A stretch of 45,227 nt of DNA, taken from positions 1-45,227 of the forward strand of contig JAKOVI010000052.1 in NCBI GenBank assembly GCA_029782135.1. The letters are read 5' to 3'. This document shows positions 15,876 to 24,205 of this stretch, one piece after another (position 1 is the first letter of the stretch; each line of letters begins with the position of its first letter). The position numbers and the translations under genes were made by a program. Under the pieces are notes generated by a model. That model was not told the DNA's origin. It searched no databases and worked only from the letters and a program-made list of their open reading frames with translations. This stretch comes from Bacillota bacterium. GTDB lineage: Bacteria; Bacillota; UBA4882; UBA10575.

Positions 15876-17882
15876 ATGGCGGTGGAAGATCGGGTCTATT
15901 TGGCGAAAGAGGATTTCCGGGATTTCAAAATCGGTGCGTTCCCGTATGATCCCGAACATTCGGCGATGGGTGAATACCATTATGATCCGCCTGCCGGTTA
16001 TCCGGGGAATTGGTATTGTCCGATCACCGACCACGGATGGCGCGGACCGCTGTGGCTGATCACCAACGCCGGCGAGCGCCGGGTGATGGAAGCGACCAAA
16101 CTCCGCCGGAATGATCTGTTTGACCGCAATGTCCTGGTGACGGGGGAGGACGACTGGTCCGATTATACGGTGGAAGTGGAGATGCGGGTGCTCGATACCT
16201 CCCTCTCCGGGGAACTTGGCTTTCGCTACCAAAACAGCCGGTGTTATTATGCACTCTGTTTGGCGGCCGGCCAGGTGAAATTTCTCCGGCGAAACCATGC
16301 GGAAACGGTGGAATTGTTCGCGCGAGCCTATGAGTATAACTGTGACCGGTTTGAGCAACTCAAAGTTGAGTGCCGGGGGGAAGAGTTCCATTGTTACCTC
16401 AATGGCCGGCTGGTCTGTACGGTCCGTGACACGGCTTTTCCCCGGGGTAAGGTGGCACTGGCCGCCGAGACCGCGGTGCAGTTTGCCAACCTATTGGTCT
16501 ATACGGATGCGGCGACGGTCCGGCGGAGCCGGGCCGAACGGCAGCGGCGGAAGGAAGAATTAATGCGGTTGCAGCAGGAGTACCCGCAACCGCAGTTGTG
16601 GAAGCGGATTGACCTTCGGGATTTTGGCGCCGGGCGGAGCGTGCGGTTTGGGGATCTGACCGGGAATGGCCGGTACGACATTGTGATTGCCCAGTGCCAG
16701 AAACGGATTTATAAAGATGCTTATGCCAATATCAGTTGTTTAACTGCACTTGATCTGGATGGTAATGTCTTGTGGCAAATTGGCGAGCCGAATCCGGAGC
16801 ATGCCTACATCACTGCCGACTTGCCCTTCCAGATCGCCGATGTCGATCTGGACGGCGCCAATGAAGTGATTGTAGCGAAAGATTTTCAATTGATGATTCT
16901 CGACGGCCGGACCGGCCGGGTGAAAAAGGCGATCCCCACCCCCTTGGCCGCCGATCCGGACGAGGCTTTATATACCGTACCCTATGGCCACTACGCTTTT
17001 GACCGGCTGAATGTCGACAGTATCAGGATCTGTAACTTCAGCGGCCGCCCCCAACCGACGGATATCCTGATCAAGGACCGTTATTCGCGATTGTGGGCCT
17101 TTGACAATGAGCTTAACCTGTTATGGAAGTACCGGGGTGGGGGGAATACCGGCCATTTTCCGTTTACGAAGGATCTGAACGGTGACGGGCGCGAGGAGAT
17201 GTTTGTCGGCTACCACCTGGTCGACGCCGACGGCCGGACCATCTGGAAGCTGCCGGTCAAGACCGATCACACGGATGAGATCATCATCGGGCGTTTCGCG
17301 CCGGACCGTGATGAGGAACTGATTGCCCTTGTGGCCGGGCATGAAGGTTTTATCATCGCCGATCTGGCCGGGCGGATCCTGGTCAAGCAGGAGATTGGGC
17401 ACGCGCAAAGATTGAGTGCCGCCAATTACCGTCCGGATTTACCAGGTTTCGAACTGGCGGTGACAACCTTCTGGGGTTACCAGGGGATTATTCTCATCTT
17501 TGACTGTCACGGCCGGTTGCTTCACTCCTGGGAACCGGGGACGAACGGCAATATGATTACCCCGGTGAACTGGAGCGGGGACGGCCGGGAGTTGATGCTG
17601 CTAAACGGCCATCCGGAAAAGGGTGGTCTGGTTGACGGCTGGGGGCGGCAAGTGGTGCGTTTTCCCGCGGACGGGCACCCGGTCCGCTGCGCGGAAGTAA
17701 TCGACCTGACCGGGGACTGCCGGGAAGAGATCGTCCTCTGGGATGAGCATGAGATGTGGATCTACACCCAAGACCGGGAGTTTACCGGTGAACGGATTTA
17801 TTCCCCGGAGAAATACCCAACTTATAACGGCTCCAACTACCGGGGGGAATACTCCTGGCCGGGTTGGAAAAGCAACCGCTAA
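15876..17882 (+). CDS. Concanavalin-like plus beta-propeller protein, possibly carbohydrate-active
   Basis: 668 aa. No signal peptide or membrane segment is seen. Residues about 90-215 look like a concanavalin-type jelly roll (DWSDYTVEVEMRV, GELGFRYQNSRCYYAL, CYLNGRLVCTV, FPRGKVALAAE). Residues about 250-660 contain repeated FG-GAP/VCBS-like blades (FGDLTGNGRYDIVIA, IADVDLDGANEVIVA, TKDLNGDGREEMFVG, VIDLTGDCREEIVLWD). Overall it resembles rhamnogalacturonan lyase-like propellers, and the C-terminus (YNGSNYRGEYSWPGW) supports this, but I cannot place it firmly. It starts 15 nt after cinA with AGAGGGGG before the ATG, and a terminator follows. A role on imported oligosaccharides is an inference. 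Confidence 0.7.
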   Translation: MAVEDRVYLAKEDFRDFKIGAFPYDPEHSAMGEYHYDPPAGYPGNWYCPITDHGWRGPLWLITNAGERRVMEATKLRRNDLFDRNVLVTGEDDWSDYTVEVEMRVLDTSLSGELGFRYQNSRCYYALCLAAGQVKFLRRNHAETVELFARAYEYNCDRFEQLKVECRGEEFHCYLNGRLVCTVRDTAFPRGKVALAAETAVQFANLLVYTDAATVRRSRAERQRRKEELMRLQQEYPQPQLWKRIDLRDFGAGRSVRFGDLTGNGRYDIVIAQCQKRIYKDAYANISCLTALDLDGNVLWQIGEPNPEHAYITADLPFQIADVDLDGANEVIVAKDFQLMILDGRTGRVKKAIPTPLAADPDEALYTVPYGHYAFDRLNVDSIRICNFSGRPQPTDILIKDRYSRLWAFDNELNLLWKYRGGGNTGHFPFTKDLNGDGREEMFVGYHLVDADGRTIWKLPVKTDHTDEIIIGRFAPDRDEELIALVAGHEGFIIADLAGRILVKQEIGHAQRLSAANYRPDLPGFELAVTTFWGYQGIILIFDCHGRLLHSWEPGTNGNMITPVNWSGDGRELMLLNGHPEKGGLVDGWGRQVVRFPADGHPVRCAEVIDLTGDCREEIVLWDEHEMWIYTQDREFTGERIYSPEKYPTYNGSNYRGEYSWPGWKSNR

Positions 17883-17968
17883 GCGGCAGGACCGGACTGG
17901 TTAAACCGTTGCGGTGAATAAGTTTTCTCTACTCCAAAAAGCCGCGGATGGCCAAAAGAAACATCTAG

Positions 17969-18005
17969 CCTCCGGTCAGCAGAATGTTGCGACCGGGGGT
18001 TTTTC
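17969..18005 (+). terminator. Terminator after the tag-to-propeller gene cluster
   Basis: CCTCCGGTC (17969-17977) pairs with GACCGGGGG (17991-17999, one T-G pair), followed by TTTTT. It closes the cluster that begins with tag. Confidence 0.85.
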
Positions 18006-18191
18006 ATTCCCATTTTCTGGTCTAAGCGGAGTTTTTACCCCGTATACATAGAAAATACTACTCGTTATTTCGTCCTAGTTATTCGCCATTCGCTGAAGAT
18101 TGCATATCCATCTCAAAGGACCTTGCTAATTGTTCATCACGCGGATGAATTTTAGCCGTAACAGGCCAAAGTCCATTCATCGAGAAAAGAA

Positions 18192-18220
18192 TTGTCAAAT
18201 GTAGCCTGATCGTGTATGAT
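18192..18220 (+). promoter_or_regulatory. Sigma-A type promoter before the CofE-like gene
   Basis: TTGTCA (18192-18197), a 17-nt spacer and TATGAT (18215-18220). The expected start of transcription is near 18227, about 70 nt before the ATG. The rest of the gap from 17883 holds only the terminator at 17969. Confidence 0.8.
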
Positions 18221-18294
18221 ATATTAGTTAGGCAGGCACCGGTTTTAACGGTGCTGAACTGTAGGGCGGTAAGATGGGAAAGGAGAGAAACGGA

Positions 18295-19482
18295 ATGCGT
18301 TTGATTGGCACCCAGGTGCGTGGAATTCGCGCTCCGATTATCAAACAAGGGGATGACCTGGTTGCGATTGTCGTTGATGCCGTTTTACAAGCTGCAGCTC
18401 AGGAAGGATTTTCCCTTCGGGACCGGGATGTAGTTGGGATTACGGAATCACTGGTTGCGCGGGCGCAGGGCAATTATGTGACCCTTGATGAAGTGGGTAA
18501 AGAGTTGAATCATAAATTTGGCGATGAGGAACTGGGCGTGGTGTTTCCGCTGCTGAGCAGGAACCGTTTTGCCCCGGTTTTGAAGGCGATTGCACGGAGT
18601 TTTTCCCGCGTCTACCTGTTACTGAGTTATCCGGCGGATGAAGTGGGAAATCCTCTGATGGATCTGGACCGGATGGAAGAAGCGGGGATTAACCCTTACT
18701 CCGATCTGTTGACGGAAGAAGATTACCGGCGAATTTTCGGCCCCGAAGTGCGGCATCCTTTTACCGGTCTGGATTATGTCAGTTTTTATAAGAGTTTTGC
18801 GGTCAATGAGAATATGACGGTGTTCTTCTCCAATAATCCCCGGGATATTTTACGATTTACCAAAAACGTGCTCGTGGCCAATGTCCATGCCCGCCGGCGG
18901 ACCAAGCGGATTTTGCTGGAAGCCGGGGCGCAGCGGGTTTACGGGTTGGATGAGATCTGTACGGAAGCGGGTAAAGGCTGCGGTTATAACGCTGAGTATG
19001 GCCTCCTCGGTTCCAACATGGCCACCGACGAAAAACTGAAGTTGTTCCCCCGGGACGGCCGGCACTATGTCGAGGCAATCCAGCAGCAGTTGAAAGCAAA
19101 GACCGGTAAAGCGGTCGAAGTGATGATCTACGGGGACGGTGCTTTCTGCGATCCGGTCGGGAGAATATGGGAGTTGGCGGATCCGGTGGTGTCGCCGGCG
19201 TTTACCCCGGGACTCGCGGGGACGCCCCATGAAATCAAGATTAAATTCCTGGCTGACCGGTTGTTTGAAGCAGAGGGAGGCGCCGCCTTGGATGCCGAAG
19301 TACGGGCGGTCATTGCCGGGAAACAGCGGGGAGGACCCGGGGAAGAGCAGAGTCTCGGGACGACTCCCCGGCGGCTCACTGATCTGCTTGGCAGCCTCGC
19401 CGATCTGACCAGCGGGAGCGGGGATAAAGGAACACCGATTGTACTCATCCAGGGGTACTTTGATGATTATGCGACGGAATAA
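18295..19482 (+). CDS. Coenzyme F420-0:L-glutamate ligase-like protein (CofE family)
   Basis: 395 aa from the ATG at 18295, which has AAGGAG 9 nt upstream. An in-frame ATG 21 nt earlier lacks one. Family segments: MRLIGTQVRGIRAPIIKQGDDL, DRDVVGITESLVARAQGNYV, YGDGAFCDPVGRIWELADPVVSPAF and a metal/nucleotide region LFPRDG. True CofE adds glutamate to F420-0, but clostridial members of this longer group usually occur without the other F420 genes, and none are seen here, so the real substrate may be different. It is followed 74 nt later by the aspartate-semialdehyde dehydrogenase gene and may form a unit with it. Cys residues cluster around 222-230 (EICTEAGKGCGYN). Confidence 0.8.
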   Translation: MRLIGTQVRGIRAPIIKQGDDLVAIVVDAVLQAAAQEGFSLRDRDVVGITESLVARAQGNYVTLDEVGKELNHKFGDEELGVVFPLLSRNRFAPVLKAIARSFSRVYLLLSYPADEVGNPLMDLDRMEEAGINPYSDLLTEEDYRRIFGPEVRHPFTGLDYVSFYKSFAVNENMTVFFSNNPRDILRFTKNVLVANVHARRRTKRILLEAGAQRVYGLDEICTEAGKGCGYNAEYGLLGSNMATDEKLKLFPRDGRHYVEAIQQQLKAKTGKAVEVMIYGDGAFCDPVGRIWELADPVVSPAFTPGLAGTPHEIKIKFLADRLFEAEGGAALDAEVRAVIAGKQRGGPGEEQSLGTTPRRLTDLLGSLADLTSGSGDKGTPIVLIQGYFDDYATE

Positions 19483-19556
19483 ACCGGACCGTTGACGCGG
19501 TTTCTTCAAAAAGATTGTGCTTTTTTCATCATCAAAAGGATAAATGGGGGATTGAC

Positions 19557-20636
19557 ATGATTAAGGTAGCAATTGTAGGGGCAACCGGGATCGTTGGCCA
19601 GCAGGCAATTGTCAGCCTACAGAACCATCCCTGGTTTGCCATCACCAAACTGGCGGCCTCCGAACGTTCCGCCGGCAAGACTTATGCCCAGGCTTTAAAA
19701 GGGGCTGACGGGGCATCCCACTGGTGGTGCCCGGAGGAGTTGCCGGCTGAGATTGGACAGATGGTGGTGGAGAATGCGGCGGAGTTTGATCCGGAGTCTG
19801 TTGATCTCATCTTCTCCACGGTGGAAGCAAGTGTCGCCAAGGAATTGGAGCCCAAGTGGGCGAAGACGACGCCTGTGATCAGCACCGCTTCGGCTTTCCG
19901 CTACGAACCGGATACGCCGATTCTCGTGGGCGGGGTCAATATGGAGCATGCCGCCCTCCTGGCGGTGCAACAACGAAACAGGGGATGGAAAGGGTTTGTC
20001 GCCCCCAAACCCAACTGTACGATCAGCGGTCTCGTCGTTTCTTTGAAACCGATTTTAACCCACTTTGGGGTGAAACAGGTGGTTATGACTTCCCTCCAGG
20101 CGATGTCCGGCGCCGGGCGTTCCCCCGGTCTCTCCGCGATGGATATGATGGAGAATGTGATTCCGTATATTCCGGGGGAGGAACCGAAGGTCGAAAGCGA
20201 ACCCCTTAAGATTCTGGGGACGTTTACCGGGGACGGGATCAAAGACGCGCCGTTCGGAATCACGGCTACTTGTACCCGGGTCCCGGTCCTCGACGGTCAC
20301 CTGGTGGTGGCGTTTGTCCAGACGGAGAAGGCGTGCACACCGGAAGAGGTGAAAGCGGCGATGCTCGATTTTGGCCGGGAGTTTTGCCAGTTGGGGCTGC
20401 CGAGTTCGCCCGGACACCTGATTAAAGTGTCGGACGATCCGTTCCGACCACAACCGCGGATGGACCGGGATTGCGGCGGCGGAATGACGGTGACGGTTGG
20501 CCGGATCCGGAAAGATCCGATCCTGCCCAACGGGATTAAATTTGTCTGCCTGGCTCATAATACGAAACTGGGTGCGGCCAAAGGAGCGATCCAAACGGCC
20601 GAGTATTTAGTCAAGCATTATTTGCACTGGCTCTAA
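19557..20636 (+). CDS. asd: Aspartate-semialdehyde dehydrogenase, archaeal/fungal type
   Basis: 359 aa, NADPH-dependent reduction of aspartyl phosphate to aspartate semialdehyde, the branch point to lysine, threonine and methionine. N-terminal Rossmann motif VGATGIVGQ, the catalytic Cys154 in PKPNCTISG, and CTRVPVLDGHLVVAFV in the substrate domain. The PNCT-ISG context and overall length fit the archaeal/fungal group rather than the usual bacterial one. ATG at 19557 has GGGGG before it; an upstream start 42 nt earlier would add a segment unlike the family. A sigma-A promoter and Thr T-box begin just after this gene, so threonine supply and threonyl-tRNA synthesis sit side by side. Confidence 0.92.
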   Translation: MIKVAIVGATGIVGQQAIVSLQNHPWFAITKLAASERSAGKTYAQALKGADGASHWWCPEELPAEIGQMVVENAAEFDPESVDLIFSTVEASVAKELEPKWAKTTPVISTASAFRYEPDTPILVGGVNMEHAALLAVQQRNRGWKGFVAPKPNCTISGLVVSLKPILTHFGVKQVVMTSLQAMSGAGRSPGLSAMDMMENVIPYIPGEEPKVESEPLKILGTFTGDGIKDAPFGITATCTRVPVLDGHLVVAFVQTEKACTPEEVKAAMLDFGREFCQLGLPSSPGHLIKVSDDPFRPQPRMDRDCGGGMTVTVGRIRKDPILPNGIKFVCLAHNTKLGAAKGAIQTAEYLVKHYLHWL

Positions 20637-20688
20637 GGTGATCCGGACCGGTTGAACGTTACTGTGCTAAACTGAACGCGCAGTGGTC

Positions 20689-20717
20689 TTGACTCCATTC
20701 GTGAAGTGGGATATAAT
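20689..20717 (+). promoter_or_regulatory. Sigma-A promoter of the T-box operon
   Basis: TTGACT (20689-20694), a 17-nt spacer and TATAAT (20712-20717), near consensus. Transcription should start near 20724 and include the T-box leader. Confidence 0.92.
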
Positions 20718-20739
20718 ACTGTATAATTTACCAACCCGA

Positions 20740-21000
20740 TCCGGGGCGGAAGGCTCTTTCGCACCGGAGTGGAAGAAAAGCGATGAAGAGTGAGTAACCG
20801 GTAAGGATTAGACGCAGAGAGAAAGGCCATCGGCTGGAAGCCTTTCCTAAGCTTGCCGGCGAAGACCGACTCGGAGCAGATGGTGAATTCAAGCCAGACG
20901 GTTGACACCGTTATCTGTCAGCAAGCCGGGTCCTAGACCAAGAAGGGTGGAACCGCGGGCCAGTATACCCGTCCCTTACCAGGGGCGGGTTTGTTTTTTT
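20740..21000 (+). ncRNA. T-box leader, probable threonine specifier (ACC)
   Basis: Features in order: AGTA motif (20793-20796), AGAGAG bulge motif (20816-20821), apical GGCTGGAA, the candidate specifier ACC in GAAGACCGAC (ACC at 20865-20867), the T-box bulge AGGGTGGAACCGCGG (20944-20958), and an intrinsic terminator. ACC is a threonine codon, consistent with thrS downstream. Uncharged tRNA-Thr would pair at both sites, stabilise the antiterminator and let transcription run into the Nudix gene and thrS. The limits are approximate; the specifier choice depends on the folding model. Confidence 0.9.
20967..21000 (+). terminator. Regulated terminator of the T-box
   Basis: ACCCGTCCCT (20967-20976) and AGGGGCGGGT (20981-20990) pair across a TACC loop, with a T-rich tract ending at 21000. 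It is the terminator that competes with the T-box antiterminator. Confidence 0.92.
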
Positions 21001-21027
21001 GGGGAAGTGGACAGGAGGTGAGCAAGG

Positions 21028-21456
21028 ATCGGGCCAGAAGTTGAAGTCTGTGCTGGAGGAGTTGTCTTTGTTGACGGTAAGATTGTGGCATTACGGAGAA
21101 AAAACGGCGTTTGGTTAATGCCGAAAGGCCATGTTGATCCGGGTGAAACCCTGGAAGAAGCGGCCTGCCGGGAGGTTTGGGAGGAAACTGGTCTCGAGGT
21201 CGAAGTCGGTGCGCCGCTGGGGGAAACCAAGTATTCATTCATGGAAAACGATACGGTTCACCGGAAGAGGGTGTACTGGTTTTATATGAAGGCAACCGGC
21301 GGAAAGCTACAGCCGGAAGCGGAGATGTTTACCGAGATCAAACTCCTGAGCGAAGAGGAGTTAAACCTTTTGACCTTTGAGAAGGACCGGAAACTGGCCA
21401 AAGCGGCTTTTGCCCTCTACAAACAGGAGAAAGGCCGCGGGCCGGTTGACGGTTGA
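21028..21456 (+). CDS. Nudix hydrolase in the thrS operon, proposed ATC start
   Basis: 142 aa if started at ATC 21028. The Nudix box is perfect: G-x5-E-x7-REVWEETGL in the stretch GHVDPGETLEEAACREVWEETGL, with the metal-binding Glu residues kept. The first ATG/GTG/TTG in frame (GTG 21085) would cut off the conserved strand EVCAGGVVFVDGKIVAL, while ATC has a textbook AGGAGG 9 nt before it and a stop codon lies three codons upstream. Nudix enzymes of this size often cut Ap4A. Aminoacyl-tRNA synthetases make Ap4A as a by-product, so a place between the Thr T-box and thrS fits that role. This assignment is inferred. Confidence 0.88.
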   Translation: MGPEVEVCAGGVVFVDGKIVALRRKNGVWLMPKGHVDPGETLEEAACREVWEETGLEVEVGAPLGETKYSFMENDTVHRKRVYWFYMKATGGKLQPEAEMFTEIKLLSEEELNLLTFEKDRKLAKAAFALYKQEKGRGPVDG

Positions 21457-21538
21457 TTCTCTAAACGCAACAGGATCTTTGTACGATCCGGGAATCATTT
21501 TTTTCAGATGAGGAAATGACGAGTAAGGAGGAAGAATC

Positions 21539-23449
21539 ATGATCAGTCTTAAGCTGCCGGATGGGGGAGTACAACAAGCCCCTGGCGGTATTTCGGGGAA
21601 AGAACTGATTGCGGGGTTGGAACCGGCCTTAAAAAAGGAGGTTATCTGCCTTAAGGTCGACGGGAACCTGGCGGATCTGTCGGCGACCCTCCCTGACGGA
21701 GCGGAAGTGGAGCTGGTCTTAAAGCCGGCGCCCGAGGCTTTGGAAGTTTTGCGGCATTCGGCCGCCCATATTATGGCGCAGGCGGTCAAGAGGATCTTTA
21801 AGGATGTGAAGCTGGCCATCGGGCCGGCGATTGAAAACGGTTTTTATTATGATTTCGACCTGCCTCGGCCGCTTACGCCGGAGGATCTGACGGCGATTGA
21901 AGCCGAGATGAAGAAGATCATAAAGGAAGATCTGCCGTTCCAGCGTATCGTGCTCCCGCAGGAGGAAGCTTTGGCCTTCTTGGAGAAACAAGGAGAAAAG
22001 TTTAAAGTTGAGTTGGTCTCGGAACTGAATGACCAGGAGATCAGTTTTTACCAGCAGGGAGAGTTTATCGACCTCTGCCGGGGGCCGCATCTTCCGTCGA
22101 CCAGGTACCTGAAGGCTTTTAAGCTGACCAGTATTGCCGGGGCATACTGGCGCGGTGATTCCTCGCGCGAGATGTTGCAGCGGATTTACGGAACCGCCTT
22201 TTTCCAACAGGAGGAACTCGACAAGTACTTTAAGCTTTTGGAAGAGGCCGCCAAACGGGACCATCGCAAGCTCGGGCGGGAACTGGATTTATTCTCCACC
22301 AGCGAGCAGATTGGCGCCGGTTTGATCCTCTGGCATCCGAAAGGCGGGCGGGTCCGGCAGGAGATCGAAGATTTCTGGCGCGAAGAGCACCGGAAGAACG
22401 GTTACGAGCTTGTTTATACGCCGCACCTGGGGCGGGCCACGCTCTGGGAGACGAGCGGCCACTTAGACTTTTACCGTGAAAATATGTATTCCGGGATGGA
22501 GATTGAGCATCAGGAATACCTGATTAAACCGATGAACTGCCCCTTCCATATTGAAATCTATAAGAGCCGGAGCCGTTCCTACCGGGAACTGCCGTTCCGC
22601 TGGGCCGAACTGGGGACGGTCTACCGCTACGAACGGAGCGGTGTCCTGCACGGGCTGTTACGGGTCCGGGGCTTTACGCAGGATGATGCCCACATCTTTT
22701 GCCGGCCAGATCAGATGCCGGCGGAGATCGACCGGGTGCTGGCGTTTTGCCTCAAGATTTTGCGGGCGTTCGGGTTTAGCGATTTTAAGCTTTATTTGGC
22801 GACCCGGCCGGAGAAGTCGGTTGGGACGGAAGAAAGATGGGAAGCCGCCACGGCAGCCTTACGGGCGGCGATCGAAAAAGCCGGCTTACCCTTTGACGTG
22901 GATGAAGGGGGCGGCGCTTTCTACGGCCCGAAGATTGACTTGAAGATTAAAGACGCTTTGGGGCGGGAATGGCAGTGTTCAACGATCCAGTTTGATTTTA
23001 ATGAGCCGGAACGGTTCGGCCTGACCTACAAAGGGGCGGACGGCCAGGACCACCAGCCGTATATGATCCACCGTGCCCTGTTGGGTTCTTTGGAGCGTTT
23101 CTTCGGGATCCTGGTCGAACACTACGAAGGCGCTTTCCCCTTGTGGCTTGCGCCGGTGCAGGCGCTGGTCATTCCGGTCTTGCCGGCGAATCTGGGATAT
23201 GCGGAGGCGGTCTGCGACTGGTTACAAGCCAACGGGATCCGGGCTGAAGTCGACGGCCGGAACGAAAAGATCGGTTACCGGATCCGCGAAGCGCAACTGC
23301 AGAAGATCCCTTATATGCTGGTGGCCGGGGAACAAGAAGAAAAAGCGGGCAAGATTGCCGTCCGGACCAGAAAAGAAGGGGACCTGGGCATTTGGGAGCG
23401 GGAGGCGATCCTCCAACGGATGCAGGAAGAGATTGCCCAGAAAAAATGA
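21539..23449 (+). CDS. thrS: Threonyl-tRNA synthetase
   Basis: 636 aa, full-length bacterial type. TGS domain (1-60), editing/SAD domain (about 65-225, with HSAAH at 73-77 and the CRGPHLP segment near 182), class II catalytic core (about 240-535; motif 2 region RYERSGVLHGLLRVRGFTQDDAH, zinc-ligand region MNCPFH, motif 3 HRALLGSLERFFGILVEHY) and the anticodon-binding domain (540-636). ATG has GGAGGAAG before it. Controlled by the T-box upstream together with the Nudix gene, with about 80 nt between the two genes. Confidence 0.98.
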   Translation: MISLKLPDGGVQQAPGGISGKELIAGLEPALKKEVICLKVDGNLADLSATLPDGAEVELVLKPAPEALEVLRHSAAHIMAQAVKRIFKDVKLAIGPAIENGFYYDFDLPRPLTPEDLTAIEAEMKKIIKEDLPFQRIVLPQEEALAFLEKQGEKFKVELVSELNDQEISFYQQGEFIDLCRGPHLPSTRYLKAFKLTSIAGAYWRGDSSREMLQRIYGTAFFQQEELDKYFKLLEEAAKRDHRKLGRELDLFSTSEQIGAGLILWHPKGGRVRQEIEDFWREEHRKNGYELVYTPHLGRATLWETSGHLDFYRENMYSGMEIEHQEYLIKPMNCPFHIEIYKSRSRSYRELPFRWAELGTVYRYERSGVLHGLLRVRGFTQDDAHIFCRPDQMPAEIDRVLAFCLKILRAFGFSDFKLYLATRPEKSVGTEERWEAATAALRAAIEKAGLPFDVDEGGGAFYGPKIDLKIKDALGREWQCSTIQFDFNEPERFGLTYKGADGQDHQPYMIHRALLGSLERFFGILVEHYEGAFPLWLAPVQALVIPVLPANLGYAEAVCDWLQANGIRAEVDGRNEKIGYRIREAQLQKIPYMLVAGEQEEKAGKIAVRTRKEGDLGIWEREAILQRMQEEIAQKK

Positions 23450-23529
23450 GTTGCAAATAATCCAGGCAGCCGCACGATACGAAACACAACATCATATCGA
23501 GAAATTAAACAAACAAGGGTGATGGGATA

Positions 23530-24144
23530 ATGAAGTTCGTCCTGCGGAATATGATCCTTCGTTTTACCAGCTATTTGGAGGTTCTGATTTCAATCCTCAT
23601 CTTTGCCGGGGTGGGGATTGCCTCCATCGGCCTGGTGAAAAGCCTCCTCGGCATGACCGGTAATTTTGGCGATAGCGGTTACTTTAATACGTTTCTCAGT
23701 TATTCGATGGCTTTGATCATTGCGATCGAATTGATTAAGATGGTCGCCAGTGAGTCGCTGGACAGCGCGATTGATGTTTTGTTGTTTGCGATTGCGCGGA
23801 AACTGATAATCAGTGAAGAAAATCCGGTCGGTTTTCTCATTGGGGTACTCGCGATCGGGGTCTTGTTTATTATCCGCAAGTATCTCTTTGCCTCGCATTT
23901 CCGCACCGAAAGCGGGGTGCTGCTCAATGCTTCCCTCTCACCGGGGAAGGCGAGTGAAATCATCGGTTGCAAACTACCGGATGTTGCCCACACCCTTGGC
24001 GGATTGGTCTCTTATATTGCCGAGCGGGAGAACAGGCGCCTGCATGAAGGGGAGATTTACGAACTGGATGGCTGCCGGTTAAGGATTAACCGGATGCAGA
24101 ATGGGATCATTGAGAGTGTGGAGTATTTAAAGAGCAACAAATAA
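23530..24144 (+). CDS. PsiE-like membrane protein with CorC/HlyC-type C-terminal domain
   Basis: 204 aa. Three to four transmembrane helices (about 15-45, 58-75, 82-88 border, 98-118) with the PsiE signature region ALIIAIELIKM and LLFAIARKLII. The C-terminal 80 residues (LGGLVSYIAERENRRLHEGEIYELDGCRLRINRMQNGIIESVEYL) resemble the CorC_HlyC transporter-associated domain that follows CBS pairs in CorC proteins. Fusion of these two parts without a CBS pair is notable. Function unknown; an ion- or phosphate-linked membrane role is only a guess. It lies 80 nt after thrS, with no terminator seen between, so it may be read through from the T-box operon. Confidence 0.75.
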   Translation: MKFVLRNMILRFTSYLEVLISILIFAGVGIASIGLVKSLLGMTGNFGDSGYFNTFLSYSMALIIAIELIKMVASESLDSAIDVLLFAIARKLIISEENPVGFLIGVLAIGVLFIIRKYLFASHFRTESGVLLNASLSPGKASEIIGCKLPDVAHTLGGLVSYIAERENRRLHEGEIYELDGCRLRINRMQNGIIESVEYLKSNK

Positions 24145-24172
24145 AGCAGGGGCTCTCCCCCTGCTTTTTTTG
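24143..24172 (+). terminator. Terminator after the PsiE-like gene
   Basis: GCAGGGG (24146-24152) pairs with CCCCTGC (24158-24164) and is followed by a seven-T run. It overlaps the stop codon end, and it probably closes the thrS operon. Confidence 0.9.
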
Positions 24173-24205
24173 TGGACGGAACCGGCGCACGGGGGAGGGA
24201 AGAGG

